Of a stretch of DNA of 64,000 nucleotides, positions 35,701 to 46,700 are shown piece after piece. Made by a program: the position numbers and the translations under genes. The DNA is from Forficula auricularia. Taxonomy: Eukaryota; Arthropoda; Insecta; Dermaptera; Forficulidae. Below the pieces are notes generated by a model. The model made no database searches and had not been told where the DNA came from. It worked only from the letters and a program-made list of their open reading frames with translations. Position 1 is the stretch's first letter. Each line of letters begins with the position of its first letter. The stretch lies in NCBI GenBank assembly GCA_024734495.1, contig JALMQS010000089.1, forward strand, positions 7,266,420-7,330,419, read 5' to 3'.

Positions 35701-36448
35701 TTGAAATTTTATAATAGGAAAATAAGGACAAGTTTTTATGAGTGACTTTTTTATTTATCAGCCAACGTTTCGTCGACTTTGCCGACTTCTTCAGGGCTTC
35801 ATGTGTGGCATGACTATTTGTAGCCCTGAAGAAGTCGGCAAAATCGACGAAACGTTGGCTGATAAATAAAAAAGTCACACATAAAAACTTGTCCTTATTT
35901 TCTATTATAAACTTTTAAATTATATAACAATTTATTGGTGTATTTTTCCCAGTTAATGTGGGACTTTAAGTGAATACAAACCCAATGACATATGTTAAAA
36001 ATAATTCATAACACAGCTCGGATTCAGTCATTAACGATCTCGTGATTTTCTTTAGAAGTAATCACACCACATTAATTGTTTTTACTTTCACATTTATATT
36101 CTATAGATAGAATATAATGTGGAAGTATTGTGATCGCCTGCCTGGGTCTTGACTCTTTGAATACAACAACAAAACCTAAACTAATCCAATCCCTTTTTTA
36201 AACAGGTATCTACTGAAGAGGGTCAAGCTTTGGCAGCCCAATTTGGATGCCCATTTTATGAAACTTCAGCCGCTAAACGTCATTTTGTTGATGACGCTTT
36301 CCACACCCTGGTACGAGAAATTCGACTTAAGGAGAGACGAGCTCGTGGAGATACTTCAGGCAGCAAATTACACAAACATAGTCGTTGGCGACGATTGCGA
36401 TCTATTCTGAATGTGGTATTTCGTAGAAGGCAAAATTACTCCCCTTAA
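29617..36448 (+). CDS. Ric: RIT/Ric-family Ras-like small GTPase, complete, five exons
   Basis: Exons 29617-29725, 33988-34044, 34112-34185, 34277-34468 and 36206-36448 join in consistent phase to 675 bp, or 224 residues, with GT-AG introns throughout. G motifs are P-loop GDGGVGKS (29-36), effector HDPTIEDAY (51-59), DTAGQ (76-80), NKFD (135-138) and ETSAA (163-167). The effector HDPTIEDAY and the missing CAAX box mark the RIT/Ric branch rather than Ras or Rap. The tail [18 protein letters not shown] is basic and hydrophobic, as in fly Ric, where it binds calmodulin and membranes. The family cycles between GDP and GTP at the plasma membrane and signals to MAPK-type pathways. The start ATG at 29617 is the only upstream in-frame ATG. 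All catalytic residues, including Q80, are kept, so the gene should be functional. Intron 1 (4.3 kb) and intron 4 (1.7 kb) hold repeats. Confidence 0.95.
29736..30740 (+). repeat. 195-bp tandem array in Ric intron 1
   Basis: The anchor GCAGAAGCC occurs at 29841, 30037, 30232, 30427 and 30623, giving five units of about 195 bp plus partial ends. Each unit holds, on the minus strand, a TTGAAGA...GGTC CGAAACGTCG hairpin of the same kind as in the foldback elements. The array starts only some ten bases after the exon 1 donor. Confidence 0.9.
31150..31345. repeat. Foldback hairpin in Ric intron 1
   Basis: GTTTTAGTGATTATAATTCC on the left pairs with GAAATTATAACCACTAAAAC on the right. The arms continue through ATATTTCGAGGG and the GCAGCAC blocks. 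A GAGG/CCTC stem followed by GAAAT is a variant of the recurring hairpin motif. Confidence 0.75.
31346..33987. other. Remainder of Ric intron 1
   Basis: No exon or gene recognised. A strong short hairpin, GGGTGCGTGGGTT against AAGCCACCCACCC, lies at 32317-32350. A tandem triplet of a 19-bp unit, TAGGTCATATATTAGCCAT, lies at about 33446-33501. The segment at 33500-33545 has a weak B-box-like GGGTTTGATTCC. Confidence 0.5.
33988..34044 (+). CDS. Ric: Ric exon 2 (residues 37-55)
   Basis: Encodes [19 protein letters not shown], the end of helix 1 and switch I. The acceptor has a long T tract before TAG; the donor is GGTATG. Confidence 0.93.
34112..34185 (+). CDS. Ric: Ric exon 3 (residues 56-80)
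   Basis: Encodes the rest of the effector region and the DTAGQ motif. The intron before it is only 67 bp. Confidence 0.93.
34277..34468 (+). CDS. Ric: Ric exon 4 (residues 81-144)
   Basis: Starts [17 protein letters not shown] and carries NKFD for guanine recognition. Phase 0 on both sides; the donor is AAG then GTATAT. Confidence 0.94.
34544..35058. mobile_element. pogo/Tigger-type MITE in Ric intron 4
   Basis: Ends CAGTAAACTCTCGTTTATCC and GGATAAACGAGAGTTTACTG are perfect inverted repeats flanked by TA on both sides (34542-34543 and 35059-35060). A CAGT-start end with TA duplication is typical of pogo/Tigger elements. It has no transposase and is 515 bp including a nested insertion. Confidence 0.9.
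34684..34900. mobile_element. hAT-type MITE nested in the pogo MITE
   Basis: Ends CAGGGCCGCATTAAGGC and GATAATGTGGCCCTG pair. The flanks AATATATG (34676-34683) and TATATATG (34901-34908) are an 8-bp duplication with one mismatch. The 217-bp element inserted after the pogo-type copy. Confidence 0.9.
35250..35694. repeat. Foldback repeat in Ric intron 4
   Basis: Blocks at 35275-35390 (GGATGGAAATTGTGAG, GAAGGAATATTTCAACTTTAA) recur inverted at 35558-35660 (TTAAAGTTGAAATATTCC, CTCACAATTTCCATCC). Open frames here come from the repeat. Confidence 0.75.
35700..35925. repeat. Foldback element F2 with the cleanest hammerhead-like motif
   Basis: Arms of about 90 bp pair around a loop near 35805-35815. 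The right arm reads CTGAAGA (35826-35832), one A, GTCG...CGAC and GAAAC (35849-35853), then GTTGGC. The left arm holds the same on the minus strand. The outer ends are AAAATAAGGACAAG and CTTGTCCTTATTTT. Confidence 0.88.
35926..36205. other. End of Ric intron 4
   Basis: Nothing recognised apart from a small inverted repeat about TATTCTATAGATAGAATA at 36096-36113. Confidence 0.5.
36206..36448 (+). CDS. Ric: Ric exon 5 (residues 145-224 and stop)
   Basis: Encodes [20 protein letters not shown], the last helix and the basic tail; stop TAA at 36446-36448. An AATAAA at 36621-36626 may be the polyadenylation signal. Confidence 0.94.
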   Translation, partial: VSTEEGQALAAQFGCPFYETSAAKRHFVDDAFHTLVREIRLKERRARGDTSGSKLHKHSRWRRLRSILNVVFRRRQNYSP

Positions 36449-37670
36449 GCGCATATGCGCTTATTAAGTGTTTATACATGTCTATCAATAATTGTTGTTT
36501 TGTCGTCCATCCATGTCAATAATTAATCATTGCTTACGCTCTCTCCCCAATCAAAGAATTGGTAGAAAGTCGAATGGGTATCATTGGAAAACGAATTCAG
36601 TCATTTTTATTAATATATAAAATAAATCGATACAATTGTAGATATTTTAAAAACTCAACAATTTTAAAATTAGTTATTTTTAATAGAACTTATACCAAAA
36701 GAAATAATTTATTAAAATATATTTTTTATTTATTAATAAAGAATAGATTAGCTTATTGATATATTCAAAATTTGATAATCCTTAATTATAGTAAAGTCAT
36801 TAAGTTTTTTAATGACTTTAGAAATATGATAAATTTTTTATTTTATTAAAAAAAAAGAAGAAAATGAAAACCTAATATATTGTGCTACTAAAATAATCTA
36901 AGAGGATTTTTCAAACCTTAGGGCCAAGGCCACACTGCGAGAGCTTAGCTTCAAAATACTTGGATGATTCATCCATGTAAACAGATATTTGAAAAATAAT
37001 CGTAGTGTCGGTACTACTCTTGGGCATCGATATCTTACACCTAGGTGAAATCCTAGTTAACCAACATTTTTGTCAAACCACCAGTTTTTTGACAAAACTT
37101 ATTATTATTTTTTATTTTTTACTAGTTCACTAAATGTCAGCGAGGGTTGAATATTTCTATAGTCACTGTATTTAACATAGTCTGGCCATATTGGGGGTCA
37201 AGTTTAGAAGTTCTTGGAAACATAATATTTGGGCTATCAGCCAATAAGAAATGAGTTCCCTCATTTCTTAATGGCCTAGAGTCCCCATTAATTTAGCAAG
37301 AACTCCTTTTCTCGAGTCCCCGTTTAGACATACCATGTTAAATACAATTACTATAAATCAGGGGTGGCCAACTTTTCAGCGAGTTAAATGAAAATTTCAT
37401 ATATTGACGCGGTTCGAAATAGATAAAACAATTTAACAAACAAAAAAAAAAAAAAAAAACAGAACCTAAAAAAAGTTATATAACTTAAATTACTAAATTA
37501 TTTATGTATTTAGAAAAAAATTTAATTCCAATAATTAATGACCTAAAGGGTCGATTATAGATAATAATTTTTAAAGAGTTAGGTGTCGTTTCAAGGTGAA
37601 ACATTTTAATAATAAAAAGTAATTAAAATTTCAAGGTAGTTTTCACAAAAATAAAACAAATATATGTTTT
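36449..37670. other. Ric 3' region and AT-rich intergenic stretch
   Basis: After the likely 3' UTR there is an AT-rich stretch with a poly-A tract at 37442-37460. A direct-inverted TCCCCGTTTAGA/GAGTCCCC block lies at 37195-37330. No gene recognised. Confidence 0.45.
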
Positions 37671-37840
37671 GAGTTATTATCTCGATATATACTAGTATAT
37701 TTCTGGTTTTTGAGCCCATCATCAGGAGTTAACGTAATATAGAAAGTCTTCTATGTTAACTCCTGATGATGGGCTCAAACCCCAGAATATATATATCGAG
37801 ATAAAAACTCAAAACATATATTTGTTTTATTTTTGTGAAA
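37640..37840. repeat. Foldback element F3 with hammerhead-like motif
   Basis: AAATATATGTTTTGAGTTAT on the left pairs with AACTCAAAACATATATTT on the right. Around the centre GTTAACTCCTGATGATGGGC appears with its complement. After CTGATGA comes one T, then a GG(G)/(C)CC stem and AGAAATA, a variant of GAAAC. Confidence 0.8.
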
Positions 37841-37914
37841 CCTACCTTAAATTTTACTTACTTTTTATGATTATAGATAAGTAATGGAGGTGCTCTGATA
37901 AGTTAAAATCAGTA

Positions 37915-38248
37915 ATTCCTCCCAAAGCATACTTTGCGCGTATCACGCGTTTTGCCGATTCCCAACACTCTTCGCGGTTAAATTGGAAAAGTGCCGGACC
38001 ACTTCATTCTCCAATACGTTTGTCCCCATGACTTCAAGGAACTGGAACTCTCCCCCGGCTTCCATCTTTCCCAACACTTATAATCTTCAAACCTTCAAAA
38101 CCCGGGTGCGCAAACACCCACGCCTTTCACTTGATCAACTTTCCCTTCTCTTCGGTAATGCAAGCGTCTTTTCGAGATCCATAGGGGCCGCATCTTACTG
38201 GTGCGCCTTTTCTTGCATTCGATTGCATTAAAAAAAAAAAAAAAAAAA
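37915..38248 (+). pseudogene. Non-LTR retrotransposon 3' end (same family as 54.5-55.8 kb)
   Basis: In two frames the sequence reads FARITRFADSQH and then FVPMTSRNWNSPPASIFPNT, the C-terminal tail following the reverse transcriptase of a LINE. It corresponds to FIPMTSRDWNSLPATIFPAT in the 55.6-kb copy. A short 3' UTR (GGGGCCGCATCTTACTGGTG) and a poly-A tail at 38230-38248 follow. It is a 5'-truncated insertion, as usual for LINEs. Confidence 0.85.
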
Positions 38249-38339
38249 GTACAGATACAATTTGGAATAAACATTTTATTGTTATGATACAAAGTATGCG
38301 AAAACAAAAACTTTAATCTGAGTTAACCTAAAATCGGAG

Positions 38340-38410
38340 TGGGTGCTCAATGCTCATACTTGAGGAAGATACCAGAATAAGTCGATCGAAACTTCGTAGT
38401 TGTATTGTAT
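38340..38410 (+). repeat. Isolated hammerhead-like motif
   Basis: Contains TTGAGGAAGATACC then GTCGATCGAAACTTCG; GAT/ATC pairing precedes GAAAC. A single-arm example of the recurring motif. Confidence 0.4.
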
Positions 38411-38681
38411 TATTTGCCCTTGTTCAATAAATAATTATGTGAGATTTCACTAAAAATTCAAATTTTAATCAAATTAATCACAAAAATAAAAGCTTCCTTA
38501 CTAATTTAATTTGAAGGATTAAATTATGGAATGTTCCTGATTTATAATTTCATCAAAAGTGGGATTCATTTCACTAGTGGCTATTCGTAGAACTGCTCCT
38601 AAATCTCATTCGTTATTCGTTAACTAATTTTGCCCTTTCTATTTTTCATTAAAGAAAATGTAGTTTTTAAGTGATGTTGGT

Positions 38682-38822
38682 ACTTGATGAAACATTTTTT
38701 TTAAATTATTGGATAAAAATTACTTGGTAGGTTTCACATTAAGATATAAAAAATAAATTCGTTTTATTTTTTATATATTAATGTGAAATCTACCAAGTAA
38801 TTTTTATCCAATAATTTTAAAG
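38682..38822. repeat. Long near-perfect palindrome
   Basis: Arms of about 65 bp: AAATTATTGGATAAAAATTA on the left and TAATTTTTATCCAATAATTT on the right, with a loop of only a few bases near 38757. Single-stranded, it would form a very long hairpin. Confidence 0.85.
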
Positions 38823-41160
38823 AAAATGTAGTTTTGCATAGGTATGTCGATCCAAAGGATCCCAAATATTTCTATGCATTATCCAGAAAAAAAAATTTCT
38901 GGTCTTAATAATTCGTCAGGTAAGGATGTTCCATATTTATGCATTTACTAATCGGGTCGTATTCGACATCATCGCTGGTCGACTTTAACCCACCCCTGGT
39001 AGCTATAAATATTCAATTTGATCCAATGCATTGTTTTGTTTATTTTAGACTTGCTTGATGATTAACTCGAGACGCCAAGCAAAGCTAACACTAATGCTAT
39101 TGATAACCTAGCTCCTAGCATAGGCTAAAATCTACCCACTAGCCTATAAACTTGCCTATTTTGGTGTGGCCCTAGACTTAAGGTTTGTCTTTTCTTTAAA
39201 ATAATAAACTAAAAGATTACCAGCTAAACTATGTGTGGACCACAAAAAAAATGAATAACTTTCATGAATTAATATGATATAAGAAATCTTATTTAATATA
39301 TATATTAATATATTATATATTTAAGAATAACTTAAATTTCTTTTGATAAAAATCATATCAATCCAAAGACTAAAAAATCTCTAATGATAAAATCAACCGA
39401 ATTCAGGTCGACGCCCTGCTCAATTTTATTTTTAAAAATTTTACAAGATCTCTTAACAAGTGTATGTGGTATATGGTATGGATGGTAAAGAATGAATTTT
39501 TTCTTTTTATTTATCCCTAAACTACCCTTTCCCTTATCGAATTTTTATTTTCTCTCTTATCCTCTGCATGAGCTTCGCATAAGCTAATCTAAAGGAATTA
39601 AAAAATAAAAAAAAAAAAATAATAAAAACAATAAATGAAAAAAAATCCTCTTCGTGAAATTGGTGTGAACGTAAAACGCTTAAAATTTGAAATGCCAAAT
39701 CTATAATAAGCATAATATAACTATTTTAATGGTTTTTACATCAACCAACTTACTAGTCATTTTAACAAAGATTTTAATGTTTTTATTATTATTATTATAA
39801 AATAATACTCTGTTAATTAATTACTGCCGATTTCAAATATCTCTCTTCCAAACAAAAGTATTACTACTACTATTTTTTGTCCATCATTAAATAAAATAAA
39901 AAGGGTCCAAATATGGGATCCTACCTAAAATTAAATTTTAGAATATTTTATCAATGTTAGCTGTGTATTATTTGTTACTATATATCATGTTTAAATGTAT
40001 ATAATATATATTAATAAATATATATATCTTAAGATATATATATTTATTTTAGTATTAGAAACTGTTTAAAAGAGACGTATTTCTTTTAAAACTGAAAAAT
40101 ACAAATACTACTTTTAATTTCTATTTATTTTAGTAATATAGAGATCTTTTATTATAATATATTTTGTTATTTAATTGAAAACCTTTTATATAAAGCAGTA
40201 TTTATAATTAACCAATTAATAGATTATATTAAATATATATATAATATATGTATATGCATGTGGTGTTAAATATAAATCACTTGTTGGATTTATTTATTTA
40301 TTGAAAAATTTATAAAAAAAGAAAAATTAAATGTTAATATATTAGTTTAGTACTATCGAAATGTCATAAAATTGAATCTTGATCCATTCTAATCGTTGGG
40401 AAGCTTAGAAAATGATCTGTTTTAATTTTAAATTTATCAAGGTGTTTACGTAGATGCCTTTGATTTGTAATATATTTATTTCAAATTGTGCATAAATATA
40501 TAAAGAATAAATAAAAATAATAATAGTAAAGACTTTTTTTACAACCCTGGTTTTTTTTTTTTTTTTTTTTATAGGTAATTAGATAAATTAGGTAAAAGAG
40601 CAATTTTAATCTAACAGCATTTTCGGTTAGACTTTTGTGTGTACTGAAAGAGGATGCTGACATCATAGCTTTGTTTATTTAGTTTTTCAAGGTAATGAGT
40701 ACAGCAAAGTCTGCACTAATTTACCCAACAAAAACACTTTAAGAAAAATGTCTTATCAATATATATAAAATTAAGGTTTTGTCTGTACATTGGTCCAAAT
40801 CACGCCAAATTTTGGTTGCACACATTTCAAGCAAAGTTATGAACGAAAACACACTCAACAAATTCCTGTCTGTATGTTTCCGTGGTTTCCGCAAAAAGTT
40901 GCTCACGATTCACGTAAAAACAGCTGAAGGGATTATTGTGAAATTTCATATTTACATCAGATGTCTTCTAACTTACGTGTATAGCTATATAACGTTTTGA
41001 TATTTTGACCCCCAAAGGGGGTTTGGGGGGGCGCATGAATGAAAATTATCAAATAACTCCTAAACTATTAACCCTACGGCAAATTTTATTATAAACAAAG
41101 TTGAGGGGATGTGATTTCTGACAACTTTTGTTTAAAAAAATTTCCCCAAAAAGGGGGGGA
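38823..41160. other. AT-rich non-coding stretch
   Basis: No gene recognised. Short palindromic AT tracts lie at 39297-39320 and 40010-40055. A poly-T tract lies at 40551-40570. From about 40760 the text resembles the 5' region of Helitrons (ATATATAAAATTAAGG), but no ends were confirmed. Confidence 0.4.
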
Positions 41161-41164
41161 GAGT

Positions 41165-41370
41165 GAAAAAATGTAGATTCTTGCCCTTGGAGCAAACTCA
41201 ACCAAATTTTGTATACATAATCTGTGGGCCTCTAGAGAGCTAGAAATGCAAAAACTAACCACCCAAAATGGGAGGGAGGGTCAAAAAATGAAAATTCTTT
41301 CTCTTGGACCAAACTCAACCAAATTTTGTATACATAATCTGTGGGTCACTAGAAGGGTAGAAATGCCAAA
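41165..41370 (+). repeat. Dispersed repeat family A, internal part
   Basis: Two tandem units of about 120 bp with CAAACTCAACCAAATTTTGT and CATAATCTGTGGG. Only the internal subrepeat is present; both ends are missing. Confidence 0.7.
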
Positions 41371-41374
41371 ACTG

Positions 41375-41603
41375 GTTGCGGGGGTGGAGTGATATCCGAG
41401 GTGGGTGGGGTGCGGGATGGAGTGGTGGTGTGGGGGGCGGGGGTTGGGCACGGGTGCATGGTGCGGGTAGGGTTTCTGGGGGTGGGGTGCGGGATGGGGC
41501 GGGGGTTGGGAGCGTGTGCATGGTGCGGTGGTGGGTGGGTTTCGGTGGTGTGGTGGGTGAGAGTGGGGTTCGTGGGTTGGGGTCCAGGGGGCGTGCCTTG
41601 GAG
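41375..41603 (+). repeat. G-rich minisatellite-like tract
   Basis: About 230 bp with strong G excess on the plus strand. It includes two versions of a block around GGTGGGGTGCGGGATGG (41400 and 41478) and GGGGGTTGGG. Many runs of three or more G could form quadruplexes. Overlapping open frames on both strands are artefacts of the composition. Confidence 0.8.
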
Positions 41604-42220
41604 TTAGTTATACATAAGATAGATAAATAATAAAAAATTAATCGAAAAACACTTTTAAAGATTATTAAAAAATTTTACTACGAAACACAACATTAAATTT
41701 CGTTTTTTAAAAACAAATATCACACAATTAGAGAATCAAATGTTTTCATTAAATTTATAATATTCTAAATTTAATTTTATCAGATAATAAGCCTTAAAGT
41801 TGAAACATTTCAAATGTAATGTAGCCAAAATGAGATCGCAAAAAACATGTCCAGTTTAGTCACCATAAGACCATCTAACCGCTTCTATTGAAGGTAAATA
41901 TGACCTCACGAATAAAGTATTATCCTGATGTGATGGTGGGGACACACAATACAAAAAATATTGGTAGAGTCACCTTATAAAGATACCAATGAAAAAAGAA
42001 AAATATTTTAAACAATGAATAATGATAAATGTATTTAAAAAGTAAATTTCATCAAACTGATTGGATTTTTAAGGGGAAATCAATGAGAGTGTCAACCTCG
42101 TTGCAATGAGTACAGAAAAGTGCACTAATTTATCCAACAAAAATACTTTAAAAATGTCATAAATTCTCGCTTGTACCATTGTATTAAATGAATGCAGTTC
42201 TTTAAAAAAATACTCATCAA
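41604..42220. other. AT-rich non-coding stretch
   Basis: No gene recognised. AGTACAGCAAAGTCTGCACT at 40698 is echoed by GAGTACAGAAAAGTGCACTA at 42107, a weak dispersed repeat. Confidence 0.35.
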
Positions 42221-42224
42221 ACGT

Positions 42225-42475
42225 TTATTACCAAACATTTCGAGAGAAAGTAACTACTTACATTATCCAATTATTTTCATTGATAAAAGGAGAATTTCTC
42301 TCGAACTGTTTGAATGATTAATAAACTTTTTATGATTGTTTTTATAGAGAACTGTATTCATTCATAAAACGTATAAAATAAATACAATTCTTTTAGAAAA
42401 AACAATCTGAAAACGTTTATTTGAAATCCAAACGTTTTGGGAGAAATTCTAGCTTTATCAATGGAGATTTGAAAA
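42225..42475. repeat. Two adjacent diverged hairpin repeats
   Basis: Blocks about AACATTTCGAGAGAAA, TTGATAAAAGGAGAATTTCT and TCTCGAAC pair locally and recur at about 42415-42470, 44265-44345 and 45650-45690. They look like decayed members of the GAAAC-hairpin families. Confidence 0.5.
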
Positions 42476-42539
42476 ATTTGAAAAATATAGTTGTTTTATA
42501 AAAGAGATATAAAGAAAATAAATTATAAATATATATATA

Positions 42540-42745
42540 TATACTCTCAAACGCTTGGCCTCATCTTCAGTCTTTTTTATTAAAAATATTTTGTTTTCTC
42601 ATGGACACATAATATTTGTTTGAAGGTAAATGATCTACTTACCATCTCATTCAATCGAATATTTGAGCCTATGAGAAAGAAAAGATAACTATTTTTAATA
42701 AAAAAGACAATAATGAAGGCCAAGTCGTAGAAATTATGATCTCTA
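42540..42745. repeat. Foldback element F4, decayed
   Basis: TTTTTTATTAAAAATA around 42580 pairs with its complement near 42695. CTCAAACGCTTGGCC with CATCTTCAG is the minus-strand motif, and GAAGGCCAAGTCGTAGAA is its degenerate partner. Confidence 0.6.
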
Positions 42746-43681
42746 ACAAATTAAATTATATATATAGCTAAGTGTATGTTTATTTGCAATTAAGTAGAGG
42801 ACACCCTAATTAATTTCCTCCTAAAAATTAACAGCTCTGCTAGTCTCGACAAGAATTGTGAGTGGATTTATCAAGGGAGAATAAAATTTAAGTAAAAGAT
42901 AATTTGTTTCATGTATATATATATAAATTTAATTAGTTGTCTTTTAATAGACGAAATATTTAGGGTGACAGTGGTTTAATTAAGACAGACAAACATTGTG
43001 GAAACTTCGAGAAAGCCTTGACTAAGACTTCTATGGAGGTTTTATAAGCAGTAAATAAAACATAATCAATTAAGTCTGTACTCTATATTAATTTTATTTG
43101 TAGATTTGATTTTCCAAATTCATCGATTCCCTCATTTGCATTTTTCACAATATTCATAAAATTAAAATCTCACTATAATTCAAAATGATTTTCTAAAGAG
43201 CTCAAACTTCTTTAATATCCCATTTTTTTTTTTACTAAAAATATGAAAAATACCATATTAAAGTGCAAAAATTAAAATAATATATGATTTTTTCAAACGG
43301 AACACGACATTTCGTTCTTAAATTCAGAAAATCCTAGTCAAGTCTTGACTAAAAAAAGGGGTTGTCGCGCCGCAAGAGTAGATAATACTTAATAGTAATG
43401 ACTAATTAGTCTTAAAATTTAATATCTTTGCCTATTACAAAAGGCATAATTTAAGCTCCCTGCCTTTATTCATTGATTTGTCTTTATTAAATTTAAATTA
43501 AAAAAAAAATCAATACCCCATCCCCGTAAAGCTTTTTTTATGGAAGACAACCCCATAGTTAAAACTAGTAGATTCCAAATTAACTACAAATTATATAACA
43601 TATATAAAAAATAAAACAAACAATACTTATATTTTTAAGAAGAGAAAAATTTAATACACAAAAATTTGTTTTGGGGCTCGC

Positions 43682-43767
43682 CTATTTATTGTGAAAAATG
43701 GGTTCTTGAGTATTAGAATTATCCAATTGATCATTAAGTAGGTCTGGTTGGATATCATTTAAAGGAT
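43682..43767 (-). CDS. GOLM-like exon 5 (C terminus)
   Basis: Encodes (D)PLNDIQPDLLNDQLDNSN to the stop TAG at 43682-43684. The acceptor is TTTTTTTACAG. The phase fits exon 4 (G|AT). Confidence 0.75.
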
Positions 43768-46700
43768 CTGTAAAAAAAGAAAATATATATATGAAAAAAC
43801 AATAGTTATATTCAGCTAGAGTGGGTGGGAAGTAAGTAGTTATTAAAAAATAGTTATAGGTTTTTAATTTTAATGAAATCATAATAAAATTAACTGTAGG
43901 TATATATGCATAGGGTCAAAGATCTTGGCATTTTAAATTTTCATGTACCGGTTCCCAAATTCTGTCTAAAAAACAGGTTTTTTGTTCCTTTGAATCTTTC
44001 CTGTGAAAAAACTAATTAATAAAAATAAATCTAGGTGTAAGTATTTCATGTATACTTCTATATATCAAAAAATAATTTTCATTAACACTAATAACAAAAA
44101 TCAAAGCAACATAAGCCATTAACCAAGGCAGGTGGTTGACTCAAAAAAAATGAGACTCTAATCAATAGTACCTACCTAAATGAAAATTCTATTTCATTTT
44201 GTATATATGTATATTAACTAAATACAGTTTTTCATAACAAAACAATCTCAAAAAGTTTATTAAATGGTCAAACTTTTCGGGAGAAATTCTATTTTTTACC
44301 TTTACCTACTTTATCATTGGAAAAATGGAAAATGTATTCCTTTAAGAAAGAATAATAAAGCAACTATAAAGATATAAATATTTAAATAGACAATGCTACA
44401 AATTGTCTTGAGATGAGATTATCTTGAATACAAATAAAAATTATAAATTTTTGGAGACGGACTGATAAGTGAAATTGAGTGAGGCAGTCCAAAAAAGAAG
44501 ATAATTTATACTATCTTTTTATTCATAAACCTTCGTTTCGGAGGCTATTCCCTCCTTCTTCAGGGTTTGATTGGATTTCCTTCACTGACTTTTCAAAACC
44601 TTGAAGAAGGAGGGAATAGCCTCCAAAACGTCGGTTTATGAATAAAAAGATAGTATTATAAATTATCTTCATTTTTTGGACTGCCTCAACAATATCCACT
44701 CAATAAAAATTATAAATATTTACGAAAAAAATTGTTCATTTTTATTCAAAATGATCTAATAATAATAATAATATCTACTTTCAAAATTTTTACTTTACCA
44801 TACAGGGTATGGTCAAGTATTGTAATCGTGCATGAAAAAAGTGGGTTTTTTCCTTCCTTTTTTCGAAATATCTCAAAAACGGTTGAAACTATTTTGATTA
44901 AAAAAATTGAGCGAAACCATGGCATTTCGCTCTACAAAAAAGCTCTAATAAGGGAGCATCGAAAAAATTATTTAATTATATAATTGTATTGTCAAAATGT
45001 CTGTTAGTCTGTTTGGTTGTCTGTTTGTCTGTTTGTCCGTTAGTCTGTGCGATACCAAATTTTTGTGGACGAGCTAGCTCAAAAACTAGTGTGAATATCG
45101 AAACCAAATTTCACAAGTAGTTTTGGTCCATTGAGATTGAGAGCTGATTAGATTTTGGTGCATATCGACCCAAAATTAAGGGGGTTATAAATGACCAACA
45201 ACCAAATTTTGTATAGATAATGAGTGGACCCCCAGGAGTCTAAAAATGCAAAAACTAACGGCCCAAAATAGAGGGGGGGGGGTCAAAAAATGAAAATCTT
45301 GGCCATTTACCAAACTCAACCAAATTTTGTATACATAATGAGTGGACCCCCAGAAGTCTAAAAATGCAAAAAACTAACCGCCCAAAATGGGGAGAGGGGG
45401 GATAGAGGTCTAGGGTCAAAAAATGAAAATCTTGGCCATTTACCAAACTCAACCAAATTTTGTATACATAATCAGTGGGACACCAAAAGTATAAAAATGC
45501 AAAAACTAACCCCACCCCCCCTTCCCTACATGAATATAAATAATTTTAAGGGCCAGTTTGTATGGTTAAGTCAAGTGGATGGCCACATCAGAACACGTCA
45601 GCTTATTTATGTTTATAGTTGGTTTATTATTCTTGCTTAAAGGAACTAATTTTCCATTGATAAAGGGTGAATTTCTCCCGAAAAGATAAGGCATTTAATA
45701 AAAGTTTTGATATTGTTTTTTTTATAAATAAAGAATTGTATTTATATATTTAATTCATTCTTTCAAAACTTAAGTAATTGTAGATTTAATATTCATGAAA
45801 TTTCAAGGGTTTCTAGAGTCACAAATTATTTATTTATTTAATTCAATAAAACAAACTAAAATTTATTTCCAAATGTTATATATGTAGTAGCTATAGGATA
45901 TTTTATTTCGATTGCATTAAAATTATTTTTAACGTCTACTTTACTTCCCACCCATCCTGTATATTAAACTTTGTTAACCATTCCGTTCCGCAGCATTATT
46001 TTCTCGATTTTCCACATCATGATTTATCCCTTCGATGATATTATTTTGGGGATCTGATTTCGTAGTAGTTTCAACTGAAAAATTGAAAATGAATTCATAA
46101 AAGAAAAATATAATATTAATTAAAAATAAAAATAAAAAATATTTAATTTTATTCTTACGTTTTATTTCTAGAGGTTTTATTTTATTATTATCCTCTAACT
46201 CTTTTTTCATCTGAAAATAAAAAAAAAAATGAATATATAAAATAAAATTTATTTTGAAGCACTTAGATGTTTCACCAAGGAGGTGCAACACCTATAAATC
46301 AAAAATGACTCGCCGAGAAGAAAACATACAAGCCGAGCTGGGCAAACTTTAGGTATTTGAAATACAAAACACGAAAGTTCATTTCGATATGTATTTGAAA
46401 TAGCAAATAAAAAAATAGTCAAAAATTGAATTTGAAATACAGATGTAAAAATAAAATACTTTTAATTTTATTTATTTTCTTAGAAAGACGGACTGGTAAG
46501 CGAAATAAGAAGGCTATAATGAAAGGCAGTCCATAAATTATTTACTTTTTTCAATTTCCGACGTTTAGGAGACTTTTTTCTCTCCTTCTTCAGGGTATTG
46601 AATAGTTATTGATGGGTGAACCGAGTTATATTCACCCATCAATAACTATTCAATACCCTGAAGAAGGAGAAAAAAGTGAGTATAACTCGGTTCACCCATC

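Noticed and set aside
41376..41630. Long overlapping open frames on both strands of the G-rich tract
   Set aside because: Low-complexity sequence rarely makes stop codons; products are only Gly/Val/Trp or Pro/Thr repeats.
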